From an alpha proteobacterium 3107 (GTDB lineage: Bacteria; Pseudomonadota; Alphaproteobacteria; Rhodobacterales; Rhodobacteraceae), in assembly GCA_001483205.1 (NCBI GenBank), contig JPPB01000155.1, forward strand, positions 1-18,169: DNA of 18,169 nt, given 5' to 3'. The position numbers and the translations under genes were made by a program. The notes below the pieces were generated by a model. The model was not told where the DNA came from. It did no database searches and was given only the letters and a program-made list of their open reading frames with translations. Numbering within the stretch: the first letter of the stretch is position 1; each line of letters opens with the position of its first letter. Positions 1-7,287 of the stretch are shown here, piece after piece.

Positions 1-126
1 GAGGCCCGTCCCGGAAACGGTCCGGTGGACCGTTTCAGGGCCGAACGGGCGGAGCCCCAAGGCGCTGCTTGGGCAGCAAACGCCGGGCGGACGGTTTGGG
101 GGGCGATACAGCCTTATACAGAGGTC
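1..126 (+). repeat. GACCTCTGCAT-family element, copy 0 (left side outside window or lost)
   Basis: The right terminus ATACAGAGGTC lies at 116-126. It is preceded by the body shared with the copies at 3261-3368 and 8988-9196: a GGCGCTGC/GCAGC hairpin at 60-83, then GCCGGGCGGACGGTTTGG. Further left, AAACGGTCC-GGT-GGACCGTTT (15-35) is a perfect 9-bp hairpin nested inside GCCCGT (5-10) and ACGGGC (45-50). No left terminus is visible, so the copy either starts before the window or lost its left end. It sits about 51 bp beyond the stop of the mnmA fragment on the opposite strand. Membership of the family rests on sequence; mobility is inferred. Confidence 0.65.
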
Positions 127-176
127 TTCAATAGCGCATCCGCGCGGCCCCGGTTTCCTGCCCCCGGTGCCGGGTC

Positions 177-350
177 TCACCCCGCCCATATCCAGCCGCC
201 GCCAAACACCCGCGACCCGTCGCTATCATAAAACACGCACGCCTGACCGGGGCTGACCCCCTGCTCCGGGGCCGGCAACTCCACCTCGGCCTCGGTCGCT
301 GACCGCGGCCTGACAATCGCCTCAACCGGCGGACGGGTCGAGCGCAATGC
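177..350 (-). pseudogene. mnmA: mnmA C-terminal fragment (tRNA 2-thiouridylase)
   Basis: MnmA thiolates U34 of Lys, Glu and Gln tRNAs. Only the last 58 or so residues remain. The stretch RSTRPP, a variable strand, then [14 protein letters not shown] and GGGWI before the stop at 177 is the signature of the MnmA C-terminal beta-barrel. The usual protein is about 370-390 residues, and the PP-loop and both catalytic cysteines are absent, so this cannot be functional. Upstream on the same strand it joins, out of frame, the start of a different gene at 346-402. A working mnmA must exist elsewhere in the genome if the modification is retained. Identity is strong; the reason for the truncation is inferred. 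Confidence 0.85.
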
Positions 351-402
351 CTGCGTCTTCCAGCGCATCCACCGCGCTTAGGGTATCAAAATGAGTGGTC
401 AT
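346..402 (-). pseudogene. N-terminal fragment, possibly CCDC90/DUF1640-like
   Basis: From an ATG at 402 the minus strand reads [19 protein letters not shown], then runs into mnmA sequence in the wrong frame and stops eight codons later. The HFDTL..A..LE.AGI pattern resembles the start of small alphaproteobacterial coiled-coil proteins of the DUF1640/CCDC90 type, recalled from the family and not checked. Nineteen residues are too few for certainty. The joint with mnmA falls within about 346-352, where the bases GCATTGCGC read sensibly in both genes. The 83 bp between this fragment and the one at 486 contain nothing I recognise. Confidence 0.35.
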
Positions 403-485
403 GGCTACTCTTGTCTACAGCATTTTCCAAGCCGGGGAAAGAGCCGGGTGATATATCCCCACCGATGCTTGCGCCGGGCCACCAA

Positions 486-593
486 GCACAGCCGGGCGGC
501 CGCCCCGGTCCCGTCACTGCCCACCACCTTGGGGATCGTTGCGATGCGGAAGTCAGGGTTTCCGGGGTCTTCGCGCTCTGGCGAGAAGCCGAT
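486..593 (-). pseudogene. UDP-sugar (nucleotide-sugar) dehydrogenase fragment
   Basis: The minus strand encodes IGFSPEREDPGNPDF followed by ATIPKVVG.DG, about 36 residues. The SPEREDPGN...TIPKVVGG block is a hallmark of the UDP-glucose/UDP-GlcNAc/ManNAc 6-dehydrogenase family, just before the catalytic-cysteine region. These enzymes make uronic-acid donors for capsule and exopolysaccharide. The NAD-binding N-terminus, the central helix and the catalytic Cys domain are all missing. On the same strand the preceding fragment, a chain-length determinant, ends within about 5 bp, so the two genes were joined by deletion. Confidence 0.75.
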
Positions 594-597
594 TCCG

Positions 598-720
598 CAT
601 CAGCCGCGCGCGCTGCTCTGCCGGCCCTGCAAGCTCCCGATCCTGCCGGGAAAGCTGTTCCTGCAACAGCGTCCGCCGGCTCAGCCGGAAATCCAGATTT
701 TCGGGCAGGGCGTCGGCGCG
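598..720 (-). pseudogene. Wzz/GumC-like polysaccharide chain-length determinant fragment
   Basis: About 41 residues read ADALPENLDFRLSRR, LLQEQLSRQDRELAG and EQRARLM. NADALPEnLDfrlsRR...L.RE at the start of a periplasmic coiled coil is typical of GumC/Wzz-type co-polymerases of exopolysaccharide clusters. Both transmembrane helices are absent. The fragment begins exactly where the plus-strand ExoY fragment begins (720), so a head-to-head joint was created by inversion or rejoining. The family assignment is by pattern recall and moderately secure; it could also be another coiled-coil protein of the same kind of locus. Confidence 0.55.
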
Positions 721-1076
721 AATGGGACAGAACCCAAAAGCTGAAAGATGACCCGCGCATCGCCTTGATCAGGCGTTTCATGCGCTGTTCTTCGCTTGAT
801 GAACTGCCGCAGCTCCGGAACGTCCTCTCCGGAGAGATGTCGCTGATCAGGCCGCGCCCGATCATGGTCAGCCAGAGGGCGCTCTATCCCGGCCGCGCCT
901 ATTACACGCTGCGGCCCGGCATCACCGGTCTGTGGCAAATATCCGACCGGAATGCAGCCAGCTTCCCGCGCCGGGCGCAGCTCGACACCGAATATTGCCG
1001 TGCGCTGTGGCTGAAGACCGATTTGGTGATTCTGGTCCGCACCATCGGCGCGGTCCTGCGCTGCACGGGATACTGA
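720..1076 (+). pseudogene. ExoY-like undecaprenyl-phosphate sugar phosphotransferase, C-terminal fragment
   Basis: The last 118 residues of a bacterial sugar transferase (PF02397) are intact up to the TGA at 1074-1076. Recognisable blocks in order are EWDRTQKLKDDPRI, SSLDELPQLRNVL, GEMSLIRPRP, LRPGITGLWQISDRN and a terminal LRTIGAVLR.TGY. These enzymes load the first sugar-phosphate onto undecaprenyl phosphate at the inner membrane. The N-terminal membrane hairpin and the first catalytic motif are missing. The canonical GEMSLVGPRP reads SLIRPRP, with G replaced by R, consistent with decay. Upstream in-frame codons to 411 do not resemble the family. Confidence 0.9.
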
Positions 1077-1101
1077 CGCCCGTGCCCGGCCCTTTGCTCC
1101 G

Positions 1102-1263
1102 CCACTGCCGACAGAGAGGCAACCGGATGCCGAAGCGGTGTCTGCCATGACAGTCCGGATCGCGCTCTACCGCCTGTTGGCGGGTCAGGGCAAGGCAGAG
1201 GCCACCGCGCAGGTTCTGAAGGGTGCTTTGGCCGCCCGGCCCGACAGCACCAACCTGCAATGG
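1102..1263 (+). pseudogene. TPR-like fragment
   Basis: Codons from about 1102 read PDAEAVSAM, then LYRLLAGQGKAEATAQVLKG and ALAARPDSTNLQW, the spacing of one to two tetratricopeptide repeats ending in A..RPDS.NL.W. Such TPR proteins commonly accompany exosortase/exopolysaccharide clusters. The reading frame continues without interruption into exosortase sequence at 1264. The assignment is tentative because TPR motifs are degenerate. Confidence 0.35.
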
Positions 1264-1449
1264 GTGTCCGCGCTGATCGGAGTTTGGTTTGTGCGGATGA
1301 CCGGGGTGCCGGTGTTTCTGGACGGTAACGTGATCGACCTCGGGGTCAACCGCGCGGTGATCCGCAAGGGGAGCAGGCGGCGGCTGGTTTATTACTGGTT
1401 CGAGCAGCGAGGCAGGCGTCAGACCAAGGATTTTGTGGTCAAGATCGGC
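1264..1449 (+). pseudogene. XrtD-like exosortase/EpsI fusion protein with a large internal deletion
   Basis: Residues encoded from 1264 read SALIGVWFVRMTGVPVFLDGN then VIDLG. This is the exosortase segment just before its catalytic Cys block. The sequence then jumps in frame at about 1345 to NRAVIRKG...RLVYYWFEQRGRR...F..K, the late part of EpsI. In Rhodobacterales these two domains occur in one protein, XrtD, which processes VPLPA-CTERM surface proteins (family knowledge). The catalytic Cys, Arg and His of the exosortase and most of EpsI are gone, some 200 or more residues by comparison with the family. It cannot be a protease but marks the former presence of an exosortase system. Confidence 0.7.
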
Positions 1450-1455
1450 GTGGTC

Positions 1456-2006
1456 CGGCAGGGGCCGCTTTTCATCGTCGGGGCGGCGCGCTCCGGCACC
1501 GGGATGCTGCGCTCGGCCCTGACCCGGCACCCCGCCATCGCGCTCTGCGAAGAGACCCACTATTTTGACGATCTGCGCCCGCGCGTCCGGCACAGGACGT
1601 TATCGGGGATGAGCGCGGCAGAACGCGCCGCCTGCACGAGCTATTTCCGCGCCATGTGTTTTGCATTGACGACATCCTGGCCGGTTTTCCGCAGGCGCGG
1701 ATCATCGGCATGGTCCGCAACCCCCGCGCCGTCATCGCCTCATACCGCGATTGGCGCAACCGGGACGATCCGGGAGCGGGGCATGGCGCGGACGATACGG
1801 CGGCGGTTCGCGCCGATAACACGCGGGCGCGGCAATCCTATCATCCGGTATTGGCAAGCCTGATGTGGCGCGCGGCCACCAATGCGGCACTGTGGGCGCG
1901 CCACCGTCATGGTGCGAACCGGATTCGGATCGTCGGATACGAGACCATCGTCACCCGACCAGAGCACAGCCTGCGCCATCTGGCGGGCTGGCCGGGGATC
2001 GGCTTT
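1456..2006 (+). pseudogene. sulfotransferase-family fragment (two frames, internal deletion)
   Basis: The first part, 1456 to about 1648, encodes PLFIVGAARSGTGMLRSAL, the PAPS-binding P-loop of PF13469/PF00685 sulfotransferases, then HP.IALCEETHYFDDLRPR. The second part, in another frame from about 1649 to 2006, encodes RHVFCIDDILAGFPQARII, MVRNPRAVIASYRDWRN (the 3'-phosphate-binding motif) and SYHPVLASLMWRAA. Residues normally lying between the parts appear to be missing and the frame changes, so the gene is dead. Sulfation of exopolysaccharide would fit its neighbours. It is joined upstream to EpsI and downstream to a polymerase-like end. Confidence 0.8.
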
Positions 2007-2030
2007 GGCCGCGGATGCTCGGCCCGCGCC

Positions 2031-2189
2031 TTCATCCGCGACAAGACGTGTTTTCGCGCCCTCGCCCGTGTGCTGGCGGCACTGGTGATCTACACCCTGC
2101 CGTTTGCAATATATGAGACATTGACCGGCAGGCCGCCGATCATCGAGGCCCTTGACCGCCTGCCCGCTATTCCCGCTTTCGCCCTATAG
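2031..2189 (+). pseudogene. O-antigen polymerase/ligase-like membrane fragment
   Basis: In the same frame as the second sulfotransferase piece, about 52 residues read FIRDKTCFRALARVL, then AALVIYTLPFAIYETLTGRP and IIEALDRLPAIPAF, then stop. A transmembrane helix followed by PFA.YE.LTGR is typical of Wzy/ExoQ-like polymerases of exopolysaccharide clusters. Only about one membrane segment of a normally 400-residue protein remains. The assignment relies on one motif plus context. Confidence 0.45.
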
Positions 2190-2262
2190 CCTGCCGCCCG
2201 GATTTCGATTTCAAGCCCCGCTCCTGATCCCGCCTGGCAACACTGCCCAACCACCCGCACGG

Positions 2263-2291
2263 GTGACAACCCCTGCGCCACCCCCTATAAG
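2263..2291 (+). promoter_or_regulatory. sigma70-type promoter for ppaC
   Basis: GTGACA (2263-2268) and TATAAG (2286-2291) are separated by 17 bp. Each differs from the TTGACA/TATAAT consensus at one base. The predicted transcript would start near 2298, about 42 nt before the ppaC ATG. It is the first strong promoter after the pseudogene block. Confidence 0.6.
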
Positions 2292-2339
2292 ACCCCGCGA
2301 AACGCGCATCTGACCCGAACAACAGCACGGACCACCACC

Positions 2340-3260
2340 ATGACCACACTGGTATTCGGCCACAAGGCCCCCGACACCGACTCCACCGGTTCGCCCATCA
2401 TCTGGGCCTGGTATCTGAATGAAATCAGGGGCGAGACAGCGGAACCGAGGCTGCTCGGGCAGCCAAACACCGAGGCCGCCTTCATGCTCGACCGCTGGGG
2501 GCTTGAAATGCCCGCACAGCTTGATGACATCGCCCCCGGCACCCCCTGCGTCGTGGTGGACACCAACAATATCGCCGAACTGCCTGCCTCGATCAACGAG
2601 GCCGACCTGCGCGAGGTGATTGACCACCACATGTTGCAGGGCGGCCTGAAAACCCGAAACCCGATCCGCATCACCATCCGCCCGCTGGCCTGCACCGCCA
2701 CCATCATGGTGGACCTGATGGGCCGGGACGCGGCGCGGATGCCCGACGGGATCAGGGGTGCGGCGCTGTCCTGCATCCTGTCCGACACGCTCGAATTTCG
2801 CTCGCCCACCACCACCGAGCATGACCGGGCGGTGGCCGAAAGGCTCGCCGCCGATCTCGGCATCGACATCCCCGCCTATGCCGCTGAAATGTTTGCCGCC
2901 AAGTCTGATGTCTCGGCCCTGTCCGACATTGACCTTCTGCGCACGGATTCCAAGCAATACGAGATCGATGGCGTCAGGTTCCGCATCGGCGTTCTGGAAA
3001 CCACCGCGCCGGGGGCGCTGCTGGCGCGCAAGGACGGCCTGATGGAGAGTATGAAAACGGTTGCCCGCGAGGACGGGATTGATCAGGTGCTGCTGTTTGT
3101 GGTTGATATTCTGAACGAGGAGGCGACGCTGCTGATCCCGAATGAGACGGTGAAATCGGTGGCCGAGAAATCCTTTGCCACGGTGGTTGCGGGCGACAGC
3201 GTTGTGCTGCCCGGCATTGTCAGCCGCAAAAAGCAGATCATCCCGAACCTGAAGGTGTGA
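2340..3260 (+). CDS. ppaC: manganese-dependent inorganic pyrophosphatase (family II)
   Basis: This cytosolic enzyme hydrolyses pyrophosphate to two phosphates, pulling biosynthetic reactions forward. The 306-residue product has the DHH-phosphoesterase N-domain with GHKAPDTDS (7-15; metal ligands H8, D12, D14), VVVDTNN (D74), IDHH (95-97) and D149 in SCILSD. These match the family II pattern H9/D13/D15/D75/H97/D149 of the Bacillus enzyme. The C-terminal DHHA2 domain ends with the substrate-binding SRKKQ at 295-299. Length is normal. The start follows a promoter-like pair but lacks an obvious Shine-Dalgarno sequence (CACGGACCACCACC-ATG). The stop codon abuts a 108-bp repeat element. There is no CBS/DRTGG regulatory insert, so it is the short form. 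Confidence 0.96.
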   Translation: MTTLVFGHKAPDTDSTGSPIIWAWYLNEIRGETAEPRLLGQPNTEAAFMLDRWGLEMPAQLDDIAPGTPCVVVDTNNIAELPASINEADLREVIDHHMLQGGLKTRNPIRITIRPLACTATIMVDLMGRDAARMPDGIRGAALSCILSDTLEFRSPTTTEHDRAVAERLAADLGIDIPAYAAEMFAAKSDVSALSDIDLLRTDSKQYEIDGVRFRIGVLETTAPGALLARKDGLMESMKTVAREDGIDQVLLFVVDILNEEATLLIPNETVKSVAEKSFATVVAGDSVVLPGIVSRKKQIIPNLKV

Positions 3261-3368
3261 GGCCTCTGTATGATGGCTCAGCCGGGCAGCCGCCTGCCTG
3301 GGCGGGCGCTGCCCGGCGCAAGCGCCGGGCGGATAGGTTGGCCACCGATGTGCCTTTATGCAGAGGTC
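3261..3368 (+). mobile_element. GACCTCTGCAT-family MITE-like element, copy A (complete, 108 bp)
   Basis: The left terminus GGCCTCTGTAT (3261-3271) and the right terminus ATGCAGAGGTC (3358-3368) are inverted repeats matching at 9 of 11 positions. The left arm to about 3310 aligns without gaps to the left arm of the copy at 8988. The right arm GCCGGGCGGAT.GGTTGGCCAC aligns to the copies at 1-126 and 8988-9196, and in reverse to 15689-15746. The centre GCCCGGCGCAAGCGCCGGGC (3311-3330) folds into a very stable hairpin. The element starts immediately after the ppaC stop. No coding capacity. The type of element (MITE) is inferred from terminal repeats and dispersed copies. Confidence 0.75.
3311..3330 (+). 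terminator. strong hairpin 51 nt past ppaC
   Basis: An 8-bp all-GC stem with a CAAG loop, or 9 bp with a 2-nt loop. No U-tract follows, so intrinsic termination is uncertain. It could instead block 3' exonucleases. It lies inside repeat copy A and has a structural counterpart at 15727-15746. Confidence 0.4.
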
Positions 3369-3376
3369 ATTTATAA

Positions 3377-3414
3377 CACCCCCATACTGGACAATCCGCC
3401 GCCACCCCCATACT
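3377..3414 (+). repeat. 12-bp direct repeat upstream of pheT
   Basis: CACCCCCATACT occurs at 3377-3388 and again at 3403-3414, 26 bp apart start to start, ending 31 bp before the pheT start. The spacing is close to 2.5 helical turns. The only visible cause is either a local duplication or a paired binding site; no known regulator site was recognised. Confidence 0.5.
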
Positions 3415-3445
3415 ACCCGCCCGGAATCCACCGAAAGCCCGGACA

Positions 3446-5839
3446 ATGAAATTCACCCTCTCCTGGCTGAAACGCCACCTTGAAACCACCGCCACCGCAG
3501 AAGAGATCGCCGCCGCGCTGACCGACCTCGGGCTGGAGGTCGAAAGCATCGACAACCCGCTTGAGGCGCTGAAGGCATTCAGGCTCGGCCATGTCACCGA
3601 AGCCACCCCCCACCCTGACGCTGACCGGCTGCGCGTCTGCCGGGTCGAGACCGCCGACGGCCCGAAACAGATCATTTGCGGTGCGCCGAATGCGCGGGCG
3701 GGCATCACCGTCGTCATCGCCACACCGGGCGATTACATCCCCGGCATCGCCACCACCATCGGGGTGGGGAAGATTCGCGGTGTCGAGAGCCACGGCATGA
3801 TGTGCTCAGAGCGCGAAATGGGGCTGTCCGATGAGCATGACGGCATTATCGAACTGCCCTCGGGCAGGGTTGGCGAGCGGTTCACGGACTGGCTGGCGGA
3901 AAATGACCCGGCCAAAGTTGACCCGGTGATCGAGATCGCCGTGACCCCCAACCGCCCGGATGCGCTGGGGGTGCGCGGCATTGCCCGCGACCTCGCCGCC
4001 CGTGGCCTCGGCACGCTGAAGGCGCAGGATGTCGAACCTGTCCCCGCCAGTTTCACAACCGATTTCACCGTCACCATCGACGCCGATACGCTGGACGGCT
4101 GTCCGCTCTTTTGCGGGCGCGTCATCCGGGGGGTGAAAAACGGCCCCTCGCCCCGATGGTTGCAGGATGCGCTAAGGGCAATCGGCCTGCGCCCGATCAG
4201 CCTGCTTGTCGATGTGACCAACTTCTTCACCTTTGACCGCAACCGCCCGCTGCATGTCTTTGATCTGGACAAGATAAGCGGCAACCTGCGGGTCCACCGG
4301 GCCGCGGGCGGCGAGACGCTGGTCGCCCTGGATGAGAAGGAATATGCGCTGCGCCCCGGCCAGATGGTGATCTCGGATGACAACGGGCCGGAGAGCATCG
4401 CCGGGATCATCGGCGGGCTGAAGACCGGTTGCGACGACAGCACGGTGAATGTTTTTGTCGAAAGCGCCTACTGGAACCCGGTCGAGATTGCCCTGACGGG
4501 CCGGGCGCTCAGGGTCGTCTCGGATGCCCGCTATCGGTTTGAGCGTGGCGTCGATCCGGCCTTCACCCCGGAGGGGCTTGAACATGCGGTGCGGATGATC
4601 ACCGATCACGCGGGCGGTAAGGCCAGCCGGATGATCGTCGCGGGCGAGGTGCCTAAGACCGGGCGCGCCTACAGGCTGGCCCCGGACCGGGTGCGCCGTC
4701 TTGTCGGCATGGACATCCCGGCAGAGACCCAACGGGCGACGCTGAAGGCGCTGGGGTTCCGGCTGGAGGGCGACATCGCCCATGTCCCGAGCTGGCGCCC
4801 CGATGTGACCGGAGAGGCCGATCTGGTCGAGGAAGTCGCGCGGGTGGCATCGCTGGCCGGGCTGAAGGGGGTTCCCCTGCCACGCCCGGCTGGGGTCACC
4901 GGGGCGGTTCTGACACCCGCACAGCGCCGTGAGCGGACGGCGCGCCGCACCATCGCCGCCCTGGGCTACAGCGAATGCGTCAGCTACTCTTTCATCGACC
5001 GCAAAAGCGCAGAGATGTTTGGCGGCAGGGATGCGCCGGTTCTGGAAAACCCGATCTCCGGCGAAATGAGCCATATGCGCCCGTCGTTGCTGCCCGGCCT
5101 CATGCAGGCGGCGGCGCGCAATCAGGCGCGGGGGGTGGCGGACCTGGCGCTGTTCGAGATCGGCCCGGTCTGGCATGGCGGGGAACCCGAGGATCAGGCG
5201 CTTGTGGCGACCGGCCTGCTGGTCGGCCATACCGGGCCGCGCGATCATCTGGGCAGTCGCCGCCCGATGGATATGTTCGACGCCAAGGCAGATATTGAGG
5301 CGCTTCTTGGTGCCCTTGGCGCGCCTGTCGGCAGGCTCGGGGCGAGCCGCGATGTAAACCCGTGGTGGCATCCGGGCCGGGCCGCAAGGCTGTTGCTGGG
5401 GCCGAAGACCGTTCTGGGGGCGTTCGGGGTGCTGCATCCGGGGGTGGTTGCGGCGATGGGGGTCAGGGGGCCGGTGGTGGCCTTTGCCGTCCATCCTGAC
5501 AACATCCCCCTGCCCCGGAACCGGAGCACCGGCAGAAGCGCGTTAAAGGCCAGCGACCTGCAAGCGGTGGAGCGGGACTTTGCCTTTGTCGTTGATTCGG
5601 GCGTGGCGGCGAGCACCCTTGTTGCCGCCGCTGCCGGGGCCGACAAGGCGCTGATTGAAGAGGTGCGCGTGTTCGATGAGTTCACCGGTGGCGGGCTGGG
5701 CGAAGGCCGGAAGTCTCTGGCGATCTCCGTCAGGCTACAACCGACGGACAAGACCCTGACCGACAAGGATATTGAGGCGGTCAGCGCAAAGATCGTCGGC
5801 AAGGTCGGCAAGGCCACGGGGGGCGTTCTGCGGGAGTAA
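3446..5839 (+). CDS. pheT: phenylalanine--tRNA ligase beta subunit
   Basis: The beta chain of the cytosolic (alpha-beta)2 enzyme that charges tRNA-Phe; it carries tRNA recognition and editing. The 797-residue length matches the bacterial family. Domains in order: EMAP/tRNA-binding fold at about 39-150 (HPDADRLRVC, ICGAPNA, GKIRGVESHGMMCSEREMGL); B3/4 editing domain at about 210-385; B5 domain at about 400-475 (ending in the E-x-D-LVEEVAR segment); catalytic-like core; ferredoxin-fold anticodon-binding domain at about 703-797. The ATG at 3446 gives the standard MKFTLSWLKRHL start, although the Shine-Dalgarno is weak. The partner pheS is not in the window and ppaC lies upstream instead. A repeat-end remnant lies 11 bp past the stop, and purB converges 51 bp away. 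Confidence 0.97.
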   Translation: MKFTLSWLKRHLETTATAEEIAAALTDLGLEVESIDNPLEALKAFRLGHVTEATPHPDADRLRVCRVETADGPKQIICGAPNARAGITVVIATPGDYIPGIATTIGVGKIRGVESHGMMCSEREMGLSDEHDGIIELPSGRVGERFTDWLAENDPAKVDPVIEIAVTPNRPDALGVRGIARDLAARGLGTLKAQDVEPVPASFTTDFTVTIDADTLDGCPLFCGRVIRGVKNGPSPRWLQDALRAIGLRPISLLVDVTNFFTFDRNRPLHVFDLDKISGNLRVHRAAGGETLVALDEKEYALRPGQMVISDDNGPESIAGIIGGLKTGCDDSTVNVFVESAYWNPVEIALTGRALRVVSDARYRFERGVDPAFTPEGLEHAVRMITDHAGGKASRMIVAGEVPKTGRAYRLAPDRVRRLVGMDIPAETQRATLKALGFRLEGDIAHVPSWRPDVTGEADLVEEVARVASLAGLKGVPLPRPAGVTGAVLTPAQRRERTARRTIAALGYSECVSYSFIDRKSAEMFGGRDAPVLENPISGEMSHMRPSLLPGLMQAAARNQARGVADLALFEIGPVWHGGEPEDQALVATGLLVGHTGPRDHLGSRRPMDMFDAKADIEALLGALGAPVGRLGASRDVNPWWHPGRAARLLLGPKTVLGAFGVLHPGVVAAMGVRGPVVAFAVHPDNIPLPRNRSTGRSALKASDLQAVERDFAFVVDSGVAASTLVAAAAGADKALIEEVRVFDEFTGGGLGEGRKSLAISVRLQPTDKTLTDKDIEAVSAKIVGKVGKATGGVLRE

Positions 5840-5850
5840 GACCTTTCAAA

Positions 5851-5861
5851 GACCTCTGCAT
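5851..5861 (+). repeat. solo terminus of the GACCTCTGCAT repeat family, copy C
   Basis: GACCTCTGCAT, preceded by TTTCAAA and followed by TATG, matches the terminus of the other copies. It sits in the 51-bp gap between the convergent pheT and purB stop codons. No opposite terminus or body follows, so this is either a remnant or a chance match strengthened by its flanks. Confidence 0.4.
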
Positions 5862-5890
5862 TATGTCCGGGTCCGACGGAGATAGCGCCA

Positions 5891-7204
5891 TCAACCCCCA
5901 TCCCCGAACACCCGCTGAAAGATTGTGTCCACATGCCGGGTGTGATGGCCGGGGTCAAACGCCGCCTCAATCCCCGCCGCGCCAATCAGCGCGGTCACCT
6001 CCGGGTCGGCCAGCAGCTCGGTCCTGAAATCCCTGCCCTCATCCTCCCACACCTTCATCGCATTCCGCTGCACCAGACGATAGGCGTCTTCGCGACTCGC
6101 CCCCGCCTGCGTCAGCGCCAGCAGCACCCCCTGAGACATCACCAGCCCCCGCAACCTGTCCATATTGGCGCGCATATTGTCGGGATGAACCACCAGCCGC
6201 TCCACAACCACCGTCAGCCGCGCCAGCGCGAAATCCAGCGTCACGGTGGCGTCGGGGCCGATGGCACGCTCCACCGAACTGTGCGAAATGTCACGCTCAT
6301 GCCAGAGCGCCACATTCTCCATCGCCGGGATCACCGCCATGCGGACAAGGCGCGCCAGTCCGGTCAGGTTCTCGCTCAGCACCGGGTTGCGCTTGTGCGG
6401 CATCGCCGAACTGCCCTTCTGACCGGTGGCAAAGGCTTCTTCGGCCTCCAGCACCTCGGTGCGCTGCATGTGCCTGATCTCGGTGGCAATGTTCTCGACC
6501 GAGCCGGCCACCACCCCCAGCGCGGCAAAGAAGGCCGCATGACGGTCGCGCGGGATGATCTGGGTCGAGACCGGCTCCGGCCGCAGCCCCATACAGGCGC
6601 AGACATGGGCCTCAACGGCCGGGTCAATATGGGCAAAGGTGCCGACCGCGCCCGAGACCGCGCCGGTGGCGACCTCTTCGCGCGCTGTCCTCAGACGCCG
6701 CAGGTTGCGGCTCATCTCGGCATGAAACCGGGCGAAGGTCAGGCCAAGCGTGGTTGGCTCGGCGTGGATGCCGTGGCTGCGCCCGATGCGCAGGGTATGC
6801 TTGTGCTCCTGCGCGCGGCGCTCAAGCACCCCCAACAGCGCCTGCACATCCGCGATCAGAATATCGGCGGCGCGCACAAGCTGAACCGCAAAAGCCGTAT
6901 CCAGCACATCCGAAGAGGTCATGCCCTGATGCACGAAACGCGCCTGCTGATGGCCGACGATCTCGGCCAGATGGGTCAGAAAGGCGATGACATCGTGCCG
7001 GGTGAGCGCCTCAATCTCGTCGATCCGGGCGACATCAAATGCCACATCCCCGGCCTTGCGGACGGCCTCGGCATTTTCGCGCGGGATCACGCCCAGGTCT
7101 GCCTGAGCATCACAGGCATGGGCCTCGATCTCATACCAGATGCGGAATTTGGTCTCGGGCGACCAGATGGCGGCCATTTCGGGGCGGGAATAGCGGGGAA
7201 TCAT
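5891..7204 (-). CDS. purB: adenylosuccinate lyase
   Basis: This cytosolic homotetramer acts twice in purine synthesis, splitting fumarate from SAICAR to give AICAR and from adenylosuccinate to give AMP. The product from ATG at 7204 is 437 residues, normal for the short bacterial form. Visible motifs are TSSD (97-99), RSHGIHAEP (142-150, general acid/base His) and the fumarase/aspartase-superfamily signature [11 protein letters not shown] (264-274, catalytic Ser loop). The in-frame sequence upstream to 7240 does not resemble the family, and the start [10 protein letters not shown] is the standard PurB N-terminus. It converges on pheT and is divergent from the secreted-protein gene at 7288. No clear promoter was found in the 83-bp divergent space. 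Confidence 0.97.
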   Translation of the reverse strand: MIPRYSRPEMAAIWSPETKFRIWYEIEAHACDAQADLGVIPRENAEAVRKAGDVAFDVARIDEIEALTRHDVIAFLTHLAEIVGHQQARFVHQGMTSSDVLDTAFAVQLVRAADILIADVQALLGVLERRAQEHKHTLRIGRSHGIHAEPTTLGLTFARFHAEMSRNLRRLRTAREEVATGAVSGAVGTFAHIDPAVEAHVCACMGLRPEPVSTQIIPRDRHAAFFAALGVVAGSVENIATEIRHMQRTEVLEAEEAFATGQKGSSAMPHKRNPVLSENLTGLARLVRMAVIPAMENVALWHERDISHSSVERAIGPDATVTLDFALARLTVVVERLVVHPDNMRANMDRLRGLVMSQGVLLALTQAGASREDAYRLVQRNAMKVWEDEGRDFRTELLADPEVTALIGAAGIEAAFDPGHHTRHVDTIFQRVFGDGG

Positions 7205-7287
7205 GCGCTCACGATCTTGTTTCTGTCGGGTGCTTCGCAAGGCTGATAAACGTGATCGGGATCGTAAACAAGCCGGGGAGCATCACG

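Noticed and set aside
386..865. 159-codon minus-strand open frame over the pseudogene block
   Set aside because: The recognisable dehydrogenase and chain-length pieces lie in other minus-strand frames, and its start is antisense to the sugar transferase.
2211..3446. 411-codon minus-strand open frame across ppaC
   Set aside because: Antisense to a fully conserved pyrophosphatase and without any recognisable motif.
5933..7246. 437-codon open frame antisense to purB, and a 440-codon frame antisense to pheT (4172-5494)
   Set aside because: Both are His/Arg/Gln/Pro-rich shadows expected in high-GC coding DNA; the opposite strand encodes clear enzymes.
7216..7272. Inverted repeat CTTGTTT/AAACAAG in the purB divergent spacer
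   Set aside because: Seven-bp arms are separated by 43 bp, with no promoter aligned to them; chance is a sufficient explanation.
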